Shown: positions 7,897 through 18,693, numbered from the stretch's first letter. The stretch is DNA of 35,616 nt from Actinomycetota bacterium (GCA_019347695.1 JAHWKT010000013.1:1-35616), one strand, 5' to 3'. Notes: a model not told the origin generated them from the letters alone. A program made the numbers and translations.

Positions 7897-8496
7897 ATGA
7901 GCTCGCAGGACCAGGCGGCTGAGGAGGTCGAGGCGCAGGACCGCAGCGAGAACCCGGACCCCACGATCATCGACGTGTACGTCGAGATCCCGAAGGGGTC
8001 GCGCAACAAGTACGAGTGGGACACCGAGACGGGCCGGTTCCGGCTGGATCGCAAGCTGTTCACCGCGGTGCAGTACCCCGGGGACTACGGGTTCGTCGCC
8101 GAGGCGTGGGGCGAGGACGGCGACCCACTGGACGCGCTGGTCATCCTCGGCGACCCGACGTTTCCCGGGTGCGTGATCTCCGCCCGGGTGGTCGGCGTGT
8201 TCTACATGACCGACGACCACGGGCGGGACACCAAGATCATAACGGTGCCCAGCAAGGATCCCGCCTGGGAGTCCATCCACGAGCTCGACGACGTGCCCGA
8301 GCACCTGCTCGACGAGATCGAGCACTTCTTCTCGATCTACAAGGATCTCGAGCAGAAGAAGGTGACCGTCGACGGGTTCGGGTCACGCGCGGACGCGATC
8401 GACGAGCTCGAGCGCGACTTCGAGCGCTACCGCAACCTCGACGATCCCCAGCCGGTCATGCCGTGGACGCCGTACGTCCCGCAACGACCCGGTTAG
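7897..8496 (+). CDS. ppa: Inorganic pyrophosphatase (family I)
   Basis: 'EIPKGSRNKYEWD', 'YPGDYGF', 'DGDPLDALV' family I signatures. Confidence 0.96.
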   Translation: MSSQDQAAEEVEAQDRSENPDPTIIDVYVEIPKGSRNKYEWDTETGRFRLDRKLFTAVQYPGDYGFVAEAWGEDGDPLDALVILGDPTFPGCVISARVVGVFYMTDDHGRDTKIITVPSKDPAWESIHELDDVPEHLLDEIEHFFSIYKDLEQKKVTVDGFGSRADAIDELERDFERYRNLDDPQPVMPWTPYVPQRPG

Positions 8497-8499
8497 ATC

Positions 8500-9830
<1,331 letters not shown>

Positions 9831-9846
9831 AGGGAAGGTAAGATAC

Positions 9847-10320
9847 ATGCCCGTGGACGACCTCGACGCCCGCATCCTCACCCTACTCGCCGAGGAGCCG
9901 CGCATCGGCGTGCTCGAGATCTCGCGACGCGTTGGCGTCGCACGCGCCACGGTGCACTCCCGACTGCGACGGCTCCAGGCCGACGGCACCGTCCGCGGGT
10001 TCGGACCCGAGCTCGACACCGCCGAGCTCGGGTATCCCGTGACCGCGTTCTGCACGCTGGAGATCCGCCAGGGCGCCGGGCACGACACCGCTGCGGAGCA
10101 CCTCGTCGGCATCCCCGAGGTGCTCGAGGCGCACACGATCACGGGGCCGGGCGATCTCCTGGTGCGTGTCGCCGCACGGTCCAACAGCGATCTGCAGCGC
10201 ATCATCGATCTGGTCGTCGCTGACGAGTCGGTCATCCGGGTCGCCACCACCATCGTGCTGCGCACCCAGATCCCCGCCCGCACGCTGCCGCTGTTGCACG
10301 CGGCGGTCATTGATGAGTGA
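9847..10320 (+). CDS. Lrp/AsnC family transcriptional regulator
   Basis: 'DDLDARILTLLAEEPRIGVLEISRRVGVARATVHSRLRRLQADG' HTH and 'GPGDLLVRVAA' RAM domain. Confidence 0.92.
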   Translation: MPVDDLDARILTLLAEEPRIGVLEISRRVGVARATVHSRLRRLQADGTVRGFGPELDTAELGYPVTAFCTLEIRQGAGHDTAAEHLVGIPEVLEAHTITGPGDLLVRVAARSNSDLQRIIDLVVADESVIRVATTIVLRTQIPARTLPLLHAAVIDE

Positions 10321-10421
10321 CCTGCCGCTCCGCTACCCGAGGCCACGCGTGTCATGCCTAATCGACCCCGACACCGAGCATGCTGGCGGTCGAATCGGCC
10401 CGCGGTGAACAGGGAGCACGG

Positions 10422-11909
10422 ATGGCCGCCACCATCGATCGCGAGCAGTACGACGAGCACGAGTACGAGCGCATGCGCGCGAAGCTCGAGCAGTGCCTCA
10501 TGGCGCTCGACGTGCTGCTCCAGCGGCCGGACTTCGGTGTCGGACCGCAGACCCTCGGTGCCGAGGTCGAGTACTTCCTCGTCGACGAGGACGGACATCC
10601 GCTCGGACGCAACCAGGAGATCCACGGCGCCGTCACCGACGAGCGGTTGACCAAGGAGGTCATCCGCTACAACGTCGAGAGCAACCTCACCCCGGTGCCA
10701 CTCGCCGGCCGGCCGTTCGACGCGATGTGCCGCGAGATGGACGAGATCGCCGCGATGGTCGACCGCACGGCGGCCGAACACGGCGGCCGCACGGTGTCGA
10801 TCGGCACCCTGCCGACGCTGCGTTCGGAGCACCTCGGGCTTGCGGCCGTGACCGACGAAGCCCGGTACCGGGCGCTCGACAACCGCCTGCGCAAGATGCG
10901 CACACAGCCGCACCAGGTCGACATCGCAGGCGAGGACCATCTGCTCGCGCAGGCCAACGACGTGTCGCTGGAGGGTGCGAACACGTCGTTCCAGCTGCAC
11001 GTCCGGGTCGACCCCAGCCGGTTCGTCGATCTGTACAACGCGGCGCAGATCGCCACCGCGCCGGTGCTGGCGGTCGCGGGCAACTCGCCGTTCTTCCTCG
11101 GCCACCGCCTGTGGGAGGAGACGCGGATCGCGTTGTTCCAGCAGTCCGTCGACTTCCGCGACGATCACCGTGCCCGCACGCTGCCACCGCGGGTCGCCTT
11201 CGGCGAGCGTTGGCTGGAGCGCAGCGCGATGGAGGTGTTCGCCGAGGCGGTGCGGACCCACGAGCCGATCCTGCCGATCCTGTCCGACGAGGATCCGCGC
11301 GCGGCGGTGCACGTCGGCAAGATTCCGGGGCTCGACGAGTTGCGCATGCACGTCGGGTCGATCTGGACCTGGAACCGCGCGATCTACGACCCGAACGCCG
11401 GCGGGCACCTGCGGGTCGAACTCCGCGCGCTGCCGGCGGGTCCCACGACGATCGACATGGCAGCCAACGCCGCCTTTCTGCTCGGCCTGACGCTGGCGGT
11501 CTGCGAGGAGGCGGCCGCGTGGACGATCCTGCTCAGCTTCGACCAGGCTCGGGACAACTTCTACCGGGCCGCGCAGCACGGCCTGGAGGCCCAGCTGCTG
11601 ACACCGTTCGGCGGCGGCGACGGGTTGACGCGGTCGACGGCGCGGGATCTGGGGCTGGAGCTGCTGGCGCCGTCGCGCCGGGCACTGCTCGCCCACGACG
11701 TCGAGACGGACGACATCGACGGACTGTTCGCGCTCCTCGAGGAGCGGATCTCGACCGGACGCACCGGCGCGCACTGGCAGCGGGCCACCGCGGCCGCGCT
11801 CGAGCCGAGATACGGCTGGGAGCGGGCGCTGGCGACCATGACCCGCCGCTACATCGACGCGATGACCTCGGGCGAGCCGGTCCACACCTGGCCGCTCCCC
11901 GCCTCCTGA
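10422..11909 (+). CDS. Glutamate-cysteine ligase family protein (GCS2/carboxylate-amine ligase)
   Basis: 'GAEVEYFLVDEDG' and 'HVGSIWTWNRAIYD...HLRVELRALPAGPT' match the GCS2 family. Confidence 0.85.
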   Translation: MAATIDREQYDEHEYERMRAKLEQCLMALDVLLQRPDFGVGPQTLGAEVEYFLVDEDGHPLGRNQEIHGAVTDERLTKEVIRYNVESNLTPVPLAGRPFDAMCREMDEIAAMVDRTAAEHGGRTVSIGTLPTLRSEHLGLAAVTDEARYRALDNRLRKMRTQPHQVDIAGEDHLLAQANDVSLEGANTSFQLHVRVDPSRFVDLYNAAQIATAPVLAVAGNSPFFLGHRLWEETRIALFQQSVDFRDDHRARTLPPRVAFGERWLERSAMEVFAEAVRTHEPILPILSDEDPRAAVHVGKIPGLDELRMHVGSIWTWNRAIYDPNAGGHLRVELRALPAGPTTIDMAANAAFLLGLTLAVCEEAAAWTILLSFDQARDNFYRAAQHGLEAQLLTPFGGGDGLTRSTARDLGLELLAPSRRALLAHDVETDDIDGLFALLEERISTGRTGAHWQRATAAALEPRYGWERALATMTRRYIDAMTSGEPVHTWPLPAS

Positions 11910-11917
11910 CACTCGGA

Positions 11918-12000
11918 GGCCTTTGGGGAGCGAACCGCACACGCCGGGGAGCCCACCGGTGCAATTCGTCTGCTCGACTCCCCCAATGTGGTCGAAAGAC
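11918..12000. terminator. Convergent intergenic hairpin element (repeat family member A)
   Basis: TTTGGGGAGCGAACCGCAC...GTGCAATTCG...GACTCCCCCAATG between two 3' ends; related to the elements at ~14745 and ~17554. Confidence 0.5.
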
Positions 12001-12047
12001 TCCTCCAACGGTCCGCAGGGCGCAGTTGGCCCGTTGACAACGGTGGT

Positions 12048-12428
12048 TCAGCGTTCCAGGCGCATGCGGTCGCTGAGCACGTCCCGTAGGCTGACGATCC
12101 CCTGCAGCTTGCCTCGTTCTGTGACCGGCAGGTGACGGAAACCTTGGCTGATCATGGTTTCGGCAGCGTCCGCGGAGTCCGTCTCGCCGGTGGCCGTCAC
12201 TGGGTCCGGGGTCATCCAGTCGCGCACCTTCGAGGCCGACATGTCGACCTGTTTGGCCGCTGCCCGCAACACGTCGCGCTCAGTGAAGATGCCCATCAGC
12301 GTGTTGCCGGCCATTACGAGGACCGATCCGAAGCGTCCGCGAACCATCGCCTCGGCGGCTTCGGACAACGTGGCATCTGTCGTGACGGTGTGCACCGACG
12401 TCGTCATGAAATCCTTCAGCGCCGCCAT
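12048..12428 (-). CDS. CBS-domain-pair protein
   Basis: 'SVLVMAGNTLMGIFTERDVLRA...RHLPVTERGKLQGIVSLRDVLSDRM' gives two CBS motifs. Confidence 0.93.
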   Translation of the reverse strand: MAALKDFMTTSVHTVTTDATLSEAAEAMVRGRFGSVLVMAGNTLMGIFTERDVLRAAAKQVDMSASKVRDWMTPDPVTATGETDSADAAETMISQGFRHLPVTERGKLQGIVSLRDVLSDRMRLER

Positions 12429-12673
12429 CAGCCGCTGCCGCCCAGTTCGTGAACCTCGTCATGGCCGGTCGGCGTCGACGAGGGCGTCTCGAGGTCGGCG
12501 TTGAGCCGCCGCCACAGCGCGCCGGACCACCGGCCGAGGGCGGGCCACTCGCGCCAGAACACGTGCAAGGTCGCTGCGTCGAGCTGTTCGGCGGCGTCAT
12601 CGGCCGTCAGTTCACCGGCAACGCCACGCAGCGTGTCGAGTACGTGGATCAGCGCTGCACCAGGGTCATCCAT
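12428..12673 (-). CDS. 81-aa hypothetical protein coupled to the CBS gene
   Basis: MDDPGAALIHVLDTLRGVAGELTADDAAEQLDAATLHVFWREWPALGRWSGALWRRLNADLETPSSTPTGHDEVHELGGSG; ends in an ATGA overlap with the CBS start. Confidence 0.65.
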   Translation of the reverse strand: MDDPGAALIHVLDTLRGVAGELTADDAAEQLDAATLHVFWREWPALGRWSGALWRRLNADLETPSSTPTGHDEVHELGGSG

Positions 12674-12796
12674 AGAGCCCGGTTCTAGCACGGGTTCGGC
12701 ACGGACGACAACGAGATGTGCCGTCCGGGCCCACTTGATCGTGTCCGAGCACGAATCGACAGTGCCACTCCACGTCGATGGCCGGCGGGTCGTGGA

Positions 12797-12825
12797 CGCC
12801 TGCCGTGCCATGTGCACGGCAGGCG
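12797..12825. repeat. Perfect 12-bp hairpin CGCCTGCCGTGC / GCACGGCAGGCG, 5-nt loop
   Basis: Arms 12797-12808 and 12814-12825; no obvious U-tract on either side. Confidence 0.7.
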
Positions 12826-13042
12826 CCGATCCAGTGTCGCGCGGCAGCGGTCGACGGGTCCTCGGGCCCGCTGTCACGTCGACGATGCCCCGTCCGCGAT
12901 GGCAACCCGTCCCGCGCTCGATCGTCGGCCCGCGACCCCGCCGGCGGTTGTGAAGGCGCGTGGCTCGGTTGCCCGAGCCGGCCTTCGCTAGCATCCTGCT
13001 GGCCGCTGTGGCAGACGGCTTCGAAACGACGCTGACGAGGCG

Positions 13043-13222
13043 GTAGGCATCGCTACGCTGCGACCCTTCGCGTCGGACGACCTCGATGCGCTCCTTGAAC
13101 TGACGATCCGCGCCTGGGAACCGGCGTTCGACTCCCTCGAGCAGATGCTGGCTCGGAGATCTTCCTGCGCATGCATCCCGATTGGAGAACAGATCAGCGT
13201 CAGACCGTCGAAGCGTGCAGAG
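13043..13222 (+). pseudogene. GNAT acetyltransferase fossil (N-terminal part, frameshifted, truncated)
   Basis: Frame 1 IATLRPFASDDLDALLELTIRAWEPAFDSLEQML, then after a 1-nt shift near 13150 GSEIFLRMHPDWRTDQRQTVEACRV; stops at the palindrome at 13223. Confidence 0.65.
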
Positions 13223-13320
13223 TTCGGGGTGGTCGACCGAGGCAGGCCTATGGTCGAGCTCCGTCGACCACCCCGAAGTTCGCCGTGAAGGTGGTCGACG
13301 AAGCTCGGGGTGGTTGGACG
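13223..13320. repeat. Cluster of alternating-orientation GGTGGTCGAC palindromic repeats
   Basis: TTCGGGGTGGTCGAC (13223-13237) / GTCGACCACCCCGAA (13263-13277), perfect 15-bp arms; GGTGGTCGAC again at 13290-13299; degenerate GGGGTGGTTGGAC after 13306. Confidence 0.85.
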
Positions 13321-13480
13321 CTGTCGAGGTGGTGGGCGGTGCCGAGCGGCTCGGTCTCATGGTGCATCGCGTCACTCCCGTCTGAGCAGCGGTCGGGCTC
13401 CCGAAACGAGCGGCGCAGCGACGGTGCACGATGGGTCGCGCCGTATCAGCACCGCTGTAGCTACCGTCTGTAGTGTCAGG

Positions 13481-14737
13481 ATGCGGAGAGTCGTCGGAGT
13501 GCTCGTGCTGACGGCGCTGCTGCTCGCTGCCGCACCGACAGGTGCACGTGCCGCCACCAACGGATGTCCGGATCCGACGCGGTTGCCGCCCACGCCGTTC
13601 GAGGATCTGGTGAGCACCGCCCACCGGTCGGCTGTCATCTGCGCGAGCTGGTACGGCATCGTCAACGGCACCGCCGCCGACAGCTTCAGTCCGCGACGCG
13701 CGGTGCGCCGGGGGCAGATGGCCGCCATGTTGGCGCGGCTGGTGATCGCGGCCGAGGTGCCGCTGCCCTCCGAGCCGCCGCAACCGTTCGTCGACGTCGA
13801 CGACAGCGTCCACCGCGACGCGATCGCGCAGGTCGCCGCGCTCGGGCTCGTGGAGGGTCGCGCCGACGGGCGGTTTCGTCCCGAAGCGACGCTGTCGCGG
13901 GGTCAGGTGGCCACGCTGCTCGTCCGAACGGCGGCGGTGTTCGGCATCGAGGCCGTCGACGTGGCGGATGCCTTCGCCGATGACGACGGCAGCATCCACG
14001 AGACGGCGATCAACGAGGCGGTCGCGCTGCGGCTCGTGCGGGGGCTGCCCGACAGCCGGTTCGAACCCGAGGCGATGGTGCTGCGCGAGCACGCCGCGAG
14101 CTTCCTGGCACGGCTGATCCGGGTGCTGGTGCACCGCGGTGCGCTCAAGGATCGCCCGATCCCGACGTTCGGTGCCCAGCGCACACCCGTGCCCGACGCG
14201 ATGCGCGCGCGGATGCGGGCCGTGTCGTGGCGACCGGGCTGCCCGGTCACACTCGATGAGCTGACGCTGGTGCGGGTCACGCACTGGGACTACCGCGCGA
14301 CGCCTCGCCGTGGTCATCTCATCGTCGCACGCAGCGTCGCCGCCGACGTGATCGATGTGTTCGCCAAGCTGTACCGGGCGCGATTCCAGATCAGACGGAT
14401 GCGCCCGGTCCACACGTACGATCGGGGGGAGCCGGCATCGCTGGGCGACAACAACACGTCGGCGTTCAACTGTCGCGCTGTGACCGGCGGGACCGCCTGG
14501 TCCGAGCACAGCTACGGCACCGCGATCGACATCAATCCCCGCCAGAACCCGTACGTGAAGGGCACGACGATCCTCCCGCGCGACGCCGGACCATGGGTCG
14601 CGCGCGCACCGGTGCGGCGCGGGATGATCGTGCGCGGCGGTCCGGTGGTCGCGGCGTTCGACGCGATCGGCTGGCGGTGGGGCGGCGACTACCGGTCGCT
14701 CAAGGACTACCAGCACTTCTCGGCGACCGGCCGCTGA
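13481..14737 (+). CDS. Secreted SLH-domain protein with C-terminal M15-like D-Ala-D-Ala carboxypeptidase domain
   Basis: Signal peptide MRRVVGVLVLTALLLAAAPTGARA, about three SLH-like repeats ('GLVEGRADGRFRPEATLSRGQVATLL'), VanY-like 'SEHSYGTAIDINPRQNPY'. Confidence 0.85.
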   Translation: MRRVVGVLVLTALLLAAAPTGARAATNGCPDPTRLPPTPFEDLVSTAHRSAVICASWYGIVNGTAADSFSPRRAVRRGQMAAMLARLVIAAEVPLPSEPPQPFVDVDDSVHRDAIAQVAALGLVEGRADGRFRPEATLSRGQVATLLVRTAAVFGIEAVDVADAFADDDGSIHETAINEAVALRLVRGLPDSRFEPEAMVLREHAASFLARLIRVLVHRGALKDRPIPTFGAQRTPVPDAMRARMRAVSWRPGCPVTLDELTLVRVTHWDYRATPRRGHLIVARSVAADVIDVFAKLYRARFQIRRMRPVHTYDRGEPASLGDNNTSAFNCRAVTGGTAWSEHSYGTAIDINPRQNPYVKGTTILPRDAGPWVARAPVRRGMIVRGGPVVAAFDAIGWRWGGDYRSLKDYQHFSATGR

Positions 14738-14741
14738 CCCG

Positions 14742-14806
14742 ATCTGGGTCTGGGGAGCCAACGCGCGCTTGACGTGCGATTCGCCCCAGATTTGGGTTGT
14801 GGTGCG
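14742..14806. terminator. Intergenic hairpin element (repeat family member B)
   Basis: CCGATCTGGGTCTGGGGAGCCAACGCGCG...GTGCGATTCGCCCCAGATTTGGG; shares CGAAYCGCAC with element A in reverse orientation. Confidence 0.5.
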
Positions 14807-14859
14807 CGCACGGTCATGCATGATCCGAAAAGCGAAGATCGAGCCGAGGGAGCGGTGGC

Positions 14860-16518
14860 ATGACCGACGACGCGATGAACATGACCGATTACGAGCAGAC
14901 GCGGGCGTCGTTCGCGCTCGACGTGCCCGAGCGGTTCAACTACACCCGCGACGTGATCGATGCGTGGGCCGCCAGCGATCCCGACAAGCTGGCGCTCATC
15001 GCCGTCGCCGATGACGGCCATACCGCGCAGCGGCTGTCGTTCGCCGATCTCAGCCGGCGCGCGGACCGTGCCGCGGCGTTCCTCAGCTCCCTCGGCGTGG
15101 CGCCAGGCGACCGGCTGTTCGTGATGCTGCCCCGTGTCGTCGAGTGGTACGACGTGCTGCTGGGTGCGTTCAAGATCGGCGCCGTGCCGATGCCGGCGAC
15201 CACGCAGCTGCAGCCCAACGACATCGCCTACCGGATCGAGCGGTCGCAGGCCATCGTGGCGATCACCGACCCGGACGGCGCCGCGAAGGTCAACACCACC
15301 CGGGAACGCTGTCCCGATCTGGCCCACCTGATCACGACCGGCGAACCCGACGGCGACTGGCGGTCACTGCGCGACGGCATGGACCGCGCCGGCGATTCCG
15401 TCGAGGCGCACGACACCGCGGCCGACGACCTGCTGCTGATCTACTTCACCTCCGGCACCACCGGGCACCCGAAGATGGTGCCGCACACGCACGCCTCCTA
15501 CGGCATCGGCCATCAGATCACCGCCCGGTTCTGGCACGACCTGCGACCCGATGACGTGCACTGGACCGTCAGCGACACGGGCTGGGCCAAGGCCGCATGG
15601 GGCAAGCTGTTCGGCCAATGGTCGATCGGCAGCGCCGTGCTCATGTGGAACCCGCAGGGCAAGCCCGACTTCGGCGTGATGGCCGGCATGATCGGCGAGC
15701 ACGGCGTGACGACGTTCTGTGCGCCCCCCACGATCTACCGGGCGCTGGTGCAGCTGGACCTGTCGCAGTACGACTTCTCCGGCCTGCGCCACTGCACCGC
15801 CGCGGGCGAACCGCTGAACCCCGAGACGTTCACGGCGTGGAAGGACGCCACCGGCACCGAGGTCCACGACGGGTACGGGCAGACCGAGACGGTCAACATC
15901 ATCGCGAACTTCCGCTGCCTGCCGATCAAGCCCGGCTCGATGGGCAAGCCCGTGCCCGGCGTCGAGCTGGCGGTCGTCGACTCCGACCTCGCCGAGCTCG
16001 AGCCCGGCAACGAGGGGCAGATCGCGGTGCGGGTGAAGCCCGAGCGTCCGGTCGGGCTGTTCTCGGGCTACTGGCAGGACGACGAGGCCAACGCCGAGTC
16101 GTTCCGCGGCGACTGGTACCTGACGGGCGACCGCGCCCACGTCGACGAGGACGGCTACTTCTGGTTCGTGTCCCGCGACGACGACATCATCATCTCGGCC
16201 GGCTACCGCATCGGCCCGTTCGAGGTCGAGTCGGCGATCATCGAGCACCCGGCGGTCGCCGAGACCGCGGTGATCGGCGTGCGCGACAGCGAGCGCGGTC
16301 AGGTCGTCAAGGCATTCGTGGTGCTCGCAGCCGACCACTCGGCGTCGGATGACCTGGCGACCGAGATCCAGGACCACGTCAAAACGGTCACCGCCCCCTA
16401 CAAGTACCCGCGCTACGTCGAGTTCGCCGACGAGCTGCCCAAGACGGTCTCCGGCAAGGTCCGCCGGGTGGAGCTGCGCGAGCGTGAGGGCGTCGAGGAC
16501 GCTGGGGCGCAGCGATGA
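14860..16518 (+). CDS. Medium-chain acyl-CoA synthetase (AMP-forming, ACSM-like)
   Basis: 'YFTSGTTGHPKM', 'DGYGQTET', 'YLTGDRAHVDEDGYFWFVSRDDDIIISAGYRIGPFEVE', 'PKTVSGKVRR'. Confidence 0.93.
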   Translation: MTDDAMNMTDYEQTRASFALDVPERFNYTRDVIDAWAASDPDKLALIAVADDGHTAQRLSFADLSRRADRAAAFLSSLGVAPGDRLFVMLPRVVEWYDVLLGAFKIGAVPMPATTQLQPNDIAYRIERSQAIVAITDPDGAAKVNTTRERCPDLAHLITTGEPDGDWRSLRDGMDRAGDSVEAHDTAADDLLLIYFTSGTTGHPKMVPHTHASYGIGHQITARFWHDLRPDDVHWTVSDTGWAKAAWGKLFGQWSIGSAVLMWNPQGKPDFGVMAGMIGEHGVTTFCAPPTIYRALVQLDLSQYDFSGLRHCTAAGEPLNPETFTAWKDATGTEVHDGYGQTETVNIIANFRCLPIKPGSMGKPVPGVELAVVDSDLAELEPGNEGQIAVRVKPERPVGLFSGYWQDDEANAESFRGDWYLTGDRAHVDEDGYFWFVSRDDDIIISAGYRIGPFEVESAIIEHPAVAETAVIGVRDSERGQVVKAFVVLAADHSASDDLATEIQDHVKTVTAPYKYPRYVEFADELPKTVSGKVRRVELREREGVEDAGAQR

Positions 16519-17546
16519 CCGACATGCACGCCCCGTGGGGTCGCCGCCTGCGGGGCACACTCGACGAGCACGAGATCACCAGCGCGGCACTGGCGGACAA
16601 CCCGCTGGGCGACCCAGCGACCCGCCCGCTGTGGGTGCTCACCCCACCGCACATCGCCGCCGACCAGCCGACGCCGACGATCTACCTCATCCAGGGGTTC
16701 ACCGGCCACATCGCTGCCTGGCGTTACCGCGCGAACCTACGGGAGAGCGCGCTCGAACGCTTCGACGCGGCGCTGGCCGAGCCCGACCACCCACCCGTCC
16801 GGCTGGTGTTCGTCGACTGCTTCACCTCGCTCGGCGGGAGTCAGTTCGTCGACTCCCCCGCCGTCGGCAACTACCACACGTACCTTTGCGACGAGGTCGT
16901 CGGCTTCGTCGACGAGCGCTACCCGACGCTGGACGACGCCGCCCACCGCGGGATCGCGGGCAAGTCGTCGGGCGGCTACGGCGCGATGATCACGCCGATG
17001 CTGCGCCCCGATCTATTCGGCGCGCTGGCCAGCCATGCCGGCGACTCGCTGTTCGAGACCTGCTTCGCCAGCGCCTTCCGCGACGTGGTTCGCGCACTCC
17101 GGGACCACCACGACGGCTCCTGGGACGCGTTCTGGAAGGACTGGCGGTACCGCCCGCACGGCAGCAGTCCCGACGACGACGCGATCCTCATGACGTGGGC
17201 GATGGCCGCCTGCTGGTCGGCCGACGCCGACGGCACCGTCCACCTGCCGTTCGACACCGCCACCGGCCGCATCATCGATGACGTCTGGCAGCGGTGGCTC
17301 GACTGGGATCCCGTCCGGATGGTGCCGCGGTACGCCGACGCCGTGCACAGCCTGCGGGCGATCTGGCTCGACGCCGGCACCCGCGACCAGTACTGGCTCG
17401 ACCTCGGCACGACCGCGGTGCGCGACGCGCTGGCCGACATCGGCGTCGAGCCGACCCACTTCGAGCTCTTCGACGCCACCCACTCGGGCATCGAGTACCG
17501 CTATCCGCTGGCCGTCCGCCACCTCGCCGAACGCCTGCAACCCTGA
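16515..17546 (+). CDS. Alpha/beta hydrolase, putative esterase (EstD/antigen-85-like)
   Basis: Nucleophile elbow 'GKSSGGYGAM', 'SHAGDSLFE', late 'DATHSGIEYRY'; ATGA overlap with the upstream gene. Confidence 0.85.
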   Translation: MTDMHAPWGRRLRGTLDEHEITSAALADNPLGDPATRPLWVLTPPHIAADQPTPTIYLIQGFTGHIAAWRYRANLRESALERFDAALAEPDHPPVRLVFVDCFTSLGGSQFVDSPAVGNYHTYLCDEVVGFVDERYPTLDDAAHRGIAGKSSGGYGAMITPMLRPDLFGALASHAGDSLFETCFASAFRDVVRALRDHHDGSWDAFWKDWRYRPHGSSPDDDAILMTWAMAACWSADADGTVHLPFDTATGRIIDDVWQRWLDWDPVRMVPRYADAVHSLRAIWLDAGTRDQYWLDLGTTAVRDALADIGVEPTHFELFDATHSGIEYRYPLAVRHLAERLQP

Positions 17547-17553
17547 CGCGCCC

Positions 17554-17601
17554 GATCTGGGGACCCGATCCGCGCTCCACGGTGAGATGGATCCCCAGAT
17601 C
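17554..17601. terminator. Bidirectional hairpin between convergent genes (repeat family member C)
   Basis: GATCTGGGGA (17554-17563) / TCCCCAGATC (17592-17601), 10-bp perfect arms. Confidence 0.6.
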
Positions 17602-17607
17602 CGGGGA

Positions 17608-18576
17608 TCAGGCCATGATCTCGTCGATGCGCTCGAGCATGTCGTCGTCGAGCTGGTCGAGCACGTCGAGCGCCACCATGTTCTCGTGCACCTGCTCGAC
17701 GCGGCTCGCGCCGGTGATGACCGTCGACACGTTCGGGTTCGACGCACACCACGCGATCGACAGCTGCGCCAGGGTGCAGTCGAGCTCGTCGGCCACAGCC
17801 TGCAGCTCCTTGACCTTGGCGTTGGCCTCCGGGTCGGTGACCATGTCGCGCAGCCAGTCGTAGCCGTCGAGCGCCGCGCGGCTGTCTTCGGGGACACCGT
17901 CGATGTACTTGCCGGTCAGCAGCCCCGACGCCAACGGGCTCCAGGTGGTCAGCCCGAGTCCGATGTCCTCGTACAGGCGGGAGTACTCGACCTCGACCTT
18001 CTCACGCGTCACCAGGTTGTACTGCGGCTGCTCCATGAGCGGCTTGTGCAGGTGGTGACGCTCGGCGATCTCGTACGCCGCGCGGATGTCATCCGCCGGC
18101 CACTCCGAGGTGCCCCAGTAGTGGGCGAAGCCCGCCGAGATGATGTCGCTCATCGCCCACACCGTCTCCTCCACTGGGGTGTCGGGGTCGGGCCGGTGGC
18201 AGTAGATGAGGTCCAGGTGCTCCAGACCGAGACGCTCGAGCGACGGCTCGATCGCCTCGAGCAGATACTTGCGGTTGAGCGTGTTGGACGTGTTGACGCC
18301 GCCGTGGATGCCCATCATGAACTTCGACGACACAACATACGAGTGCCGCTCCCATCCCAGATCGGCGATGATGTCGCCCATGATCTGCTCGGACTTGCCA
18401 CCCCCGTAGACCTCGGCGTTGTCGAAGAAGTTGACCCCCGCCTCGTAGGCGGCCTCCATGCACTCCGAACCCGTCTCGACGTCGAGCTGGTCACCGAACG
18501 ACACCCAGGAGCCGAACGACAACACGCTGACCTTCAGTCCGGATCGGCCGAGGCGGCGGTAGGTCATGTCAGCCAT
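17608..18576 (-). CDS. Aldo/keto reductase (Kv-beta-like, AKR6 type)
   Basis: '[15 protein letters not shown]', '[16 protein letters not shown]', '[19 protein letters not shown]', '[15 protein letters not shown]'. Confidence 0.93.
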   Translation of the reverse strand: MADMTYRRLGRSGLKVSVLSFGSWVSFGDQLDVETGSECMEAAYEAGVNFFDNAEVYGGGKSEQIMGDIIADLGWERHSYVVSSKFMMGIHGGVNTSNTLNRKYLLEAIEPSLERLGLEHLDLIYCHRPDPDTPVEETVWAMSDIISAGFAHYWGTSEWPADDIRAAYEIAERHHLHKPLMEQPQYNLVTREKVEVEYSRLYEDIGLGLTTWSPLASGLLTGKYIDGVPEDSRAALDGYDWLRDMVTDPEANAKVKELQAVADELDCTLAQLSIAWCASNPNVSTVITGASRVEQVHENMVALDVLDQLDDDMLERIDEIMA

Positions 18577-18656
18577 CGGTCACATGCTCCTTGCGGAAGA
18601 GGTGTTCCGTGTGGGCGGTGCCGACTAGCGTCGCCGCTGTTGCCACCGCGCAAACG

Positions 18657-18693
18657 CGACGGTGGGCGAGTCCCCGGAGCTCGCCCACCGTCG
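18657..18693 (-). terminator. Intrinsic terminator of the M14 peptidase gene
   Basis: Perfect 14-bp arms CGACGGTGGGCGAG (18657-18670) / CTCGCCCACCGTCG (18680-18693); minus strand continues CGTTTG. Confidence 0.75.

Noticed and set aside
12666-12905. 79-aa minus-strand ORF (...HWIGACRAHGTAGVHDPPAIDVEWHCRFVLGHDQVGPDGTSRCRPC...) whose stop lies next to the start of the 81-aa gene
   Set aside because: Interesting overlap, but a perfect 12-bp hairpin lies inside it and no family was recognised. Coding status too uncertain to list.
13223-13320. CRISPR-like array
   Set aside because: Copies alternate in orientation, are short and have irregular spacing; no repeat-spacer periodicity or cas genes.
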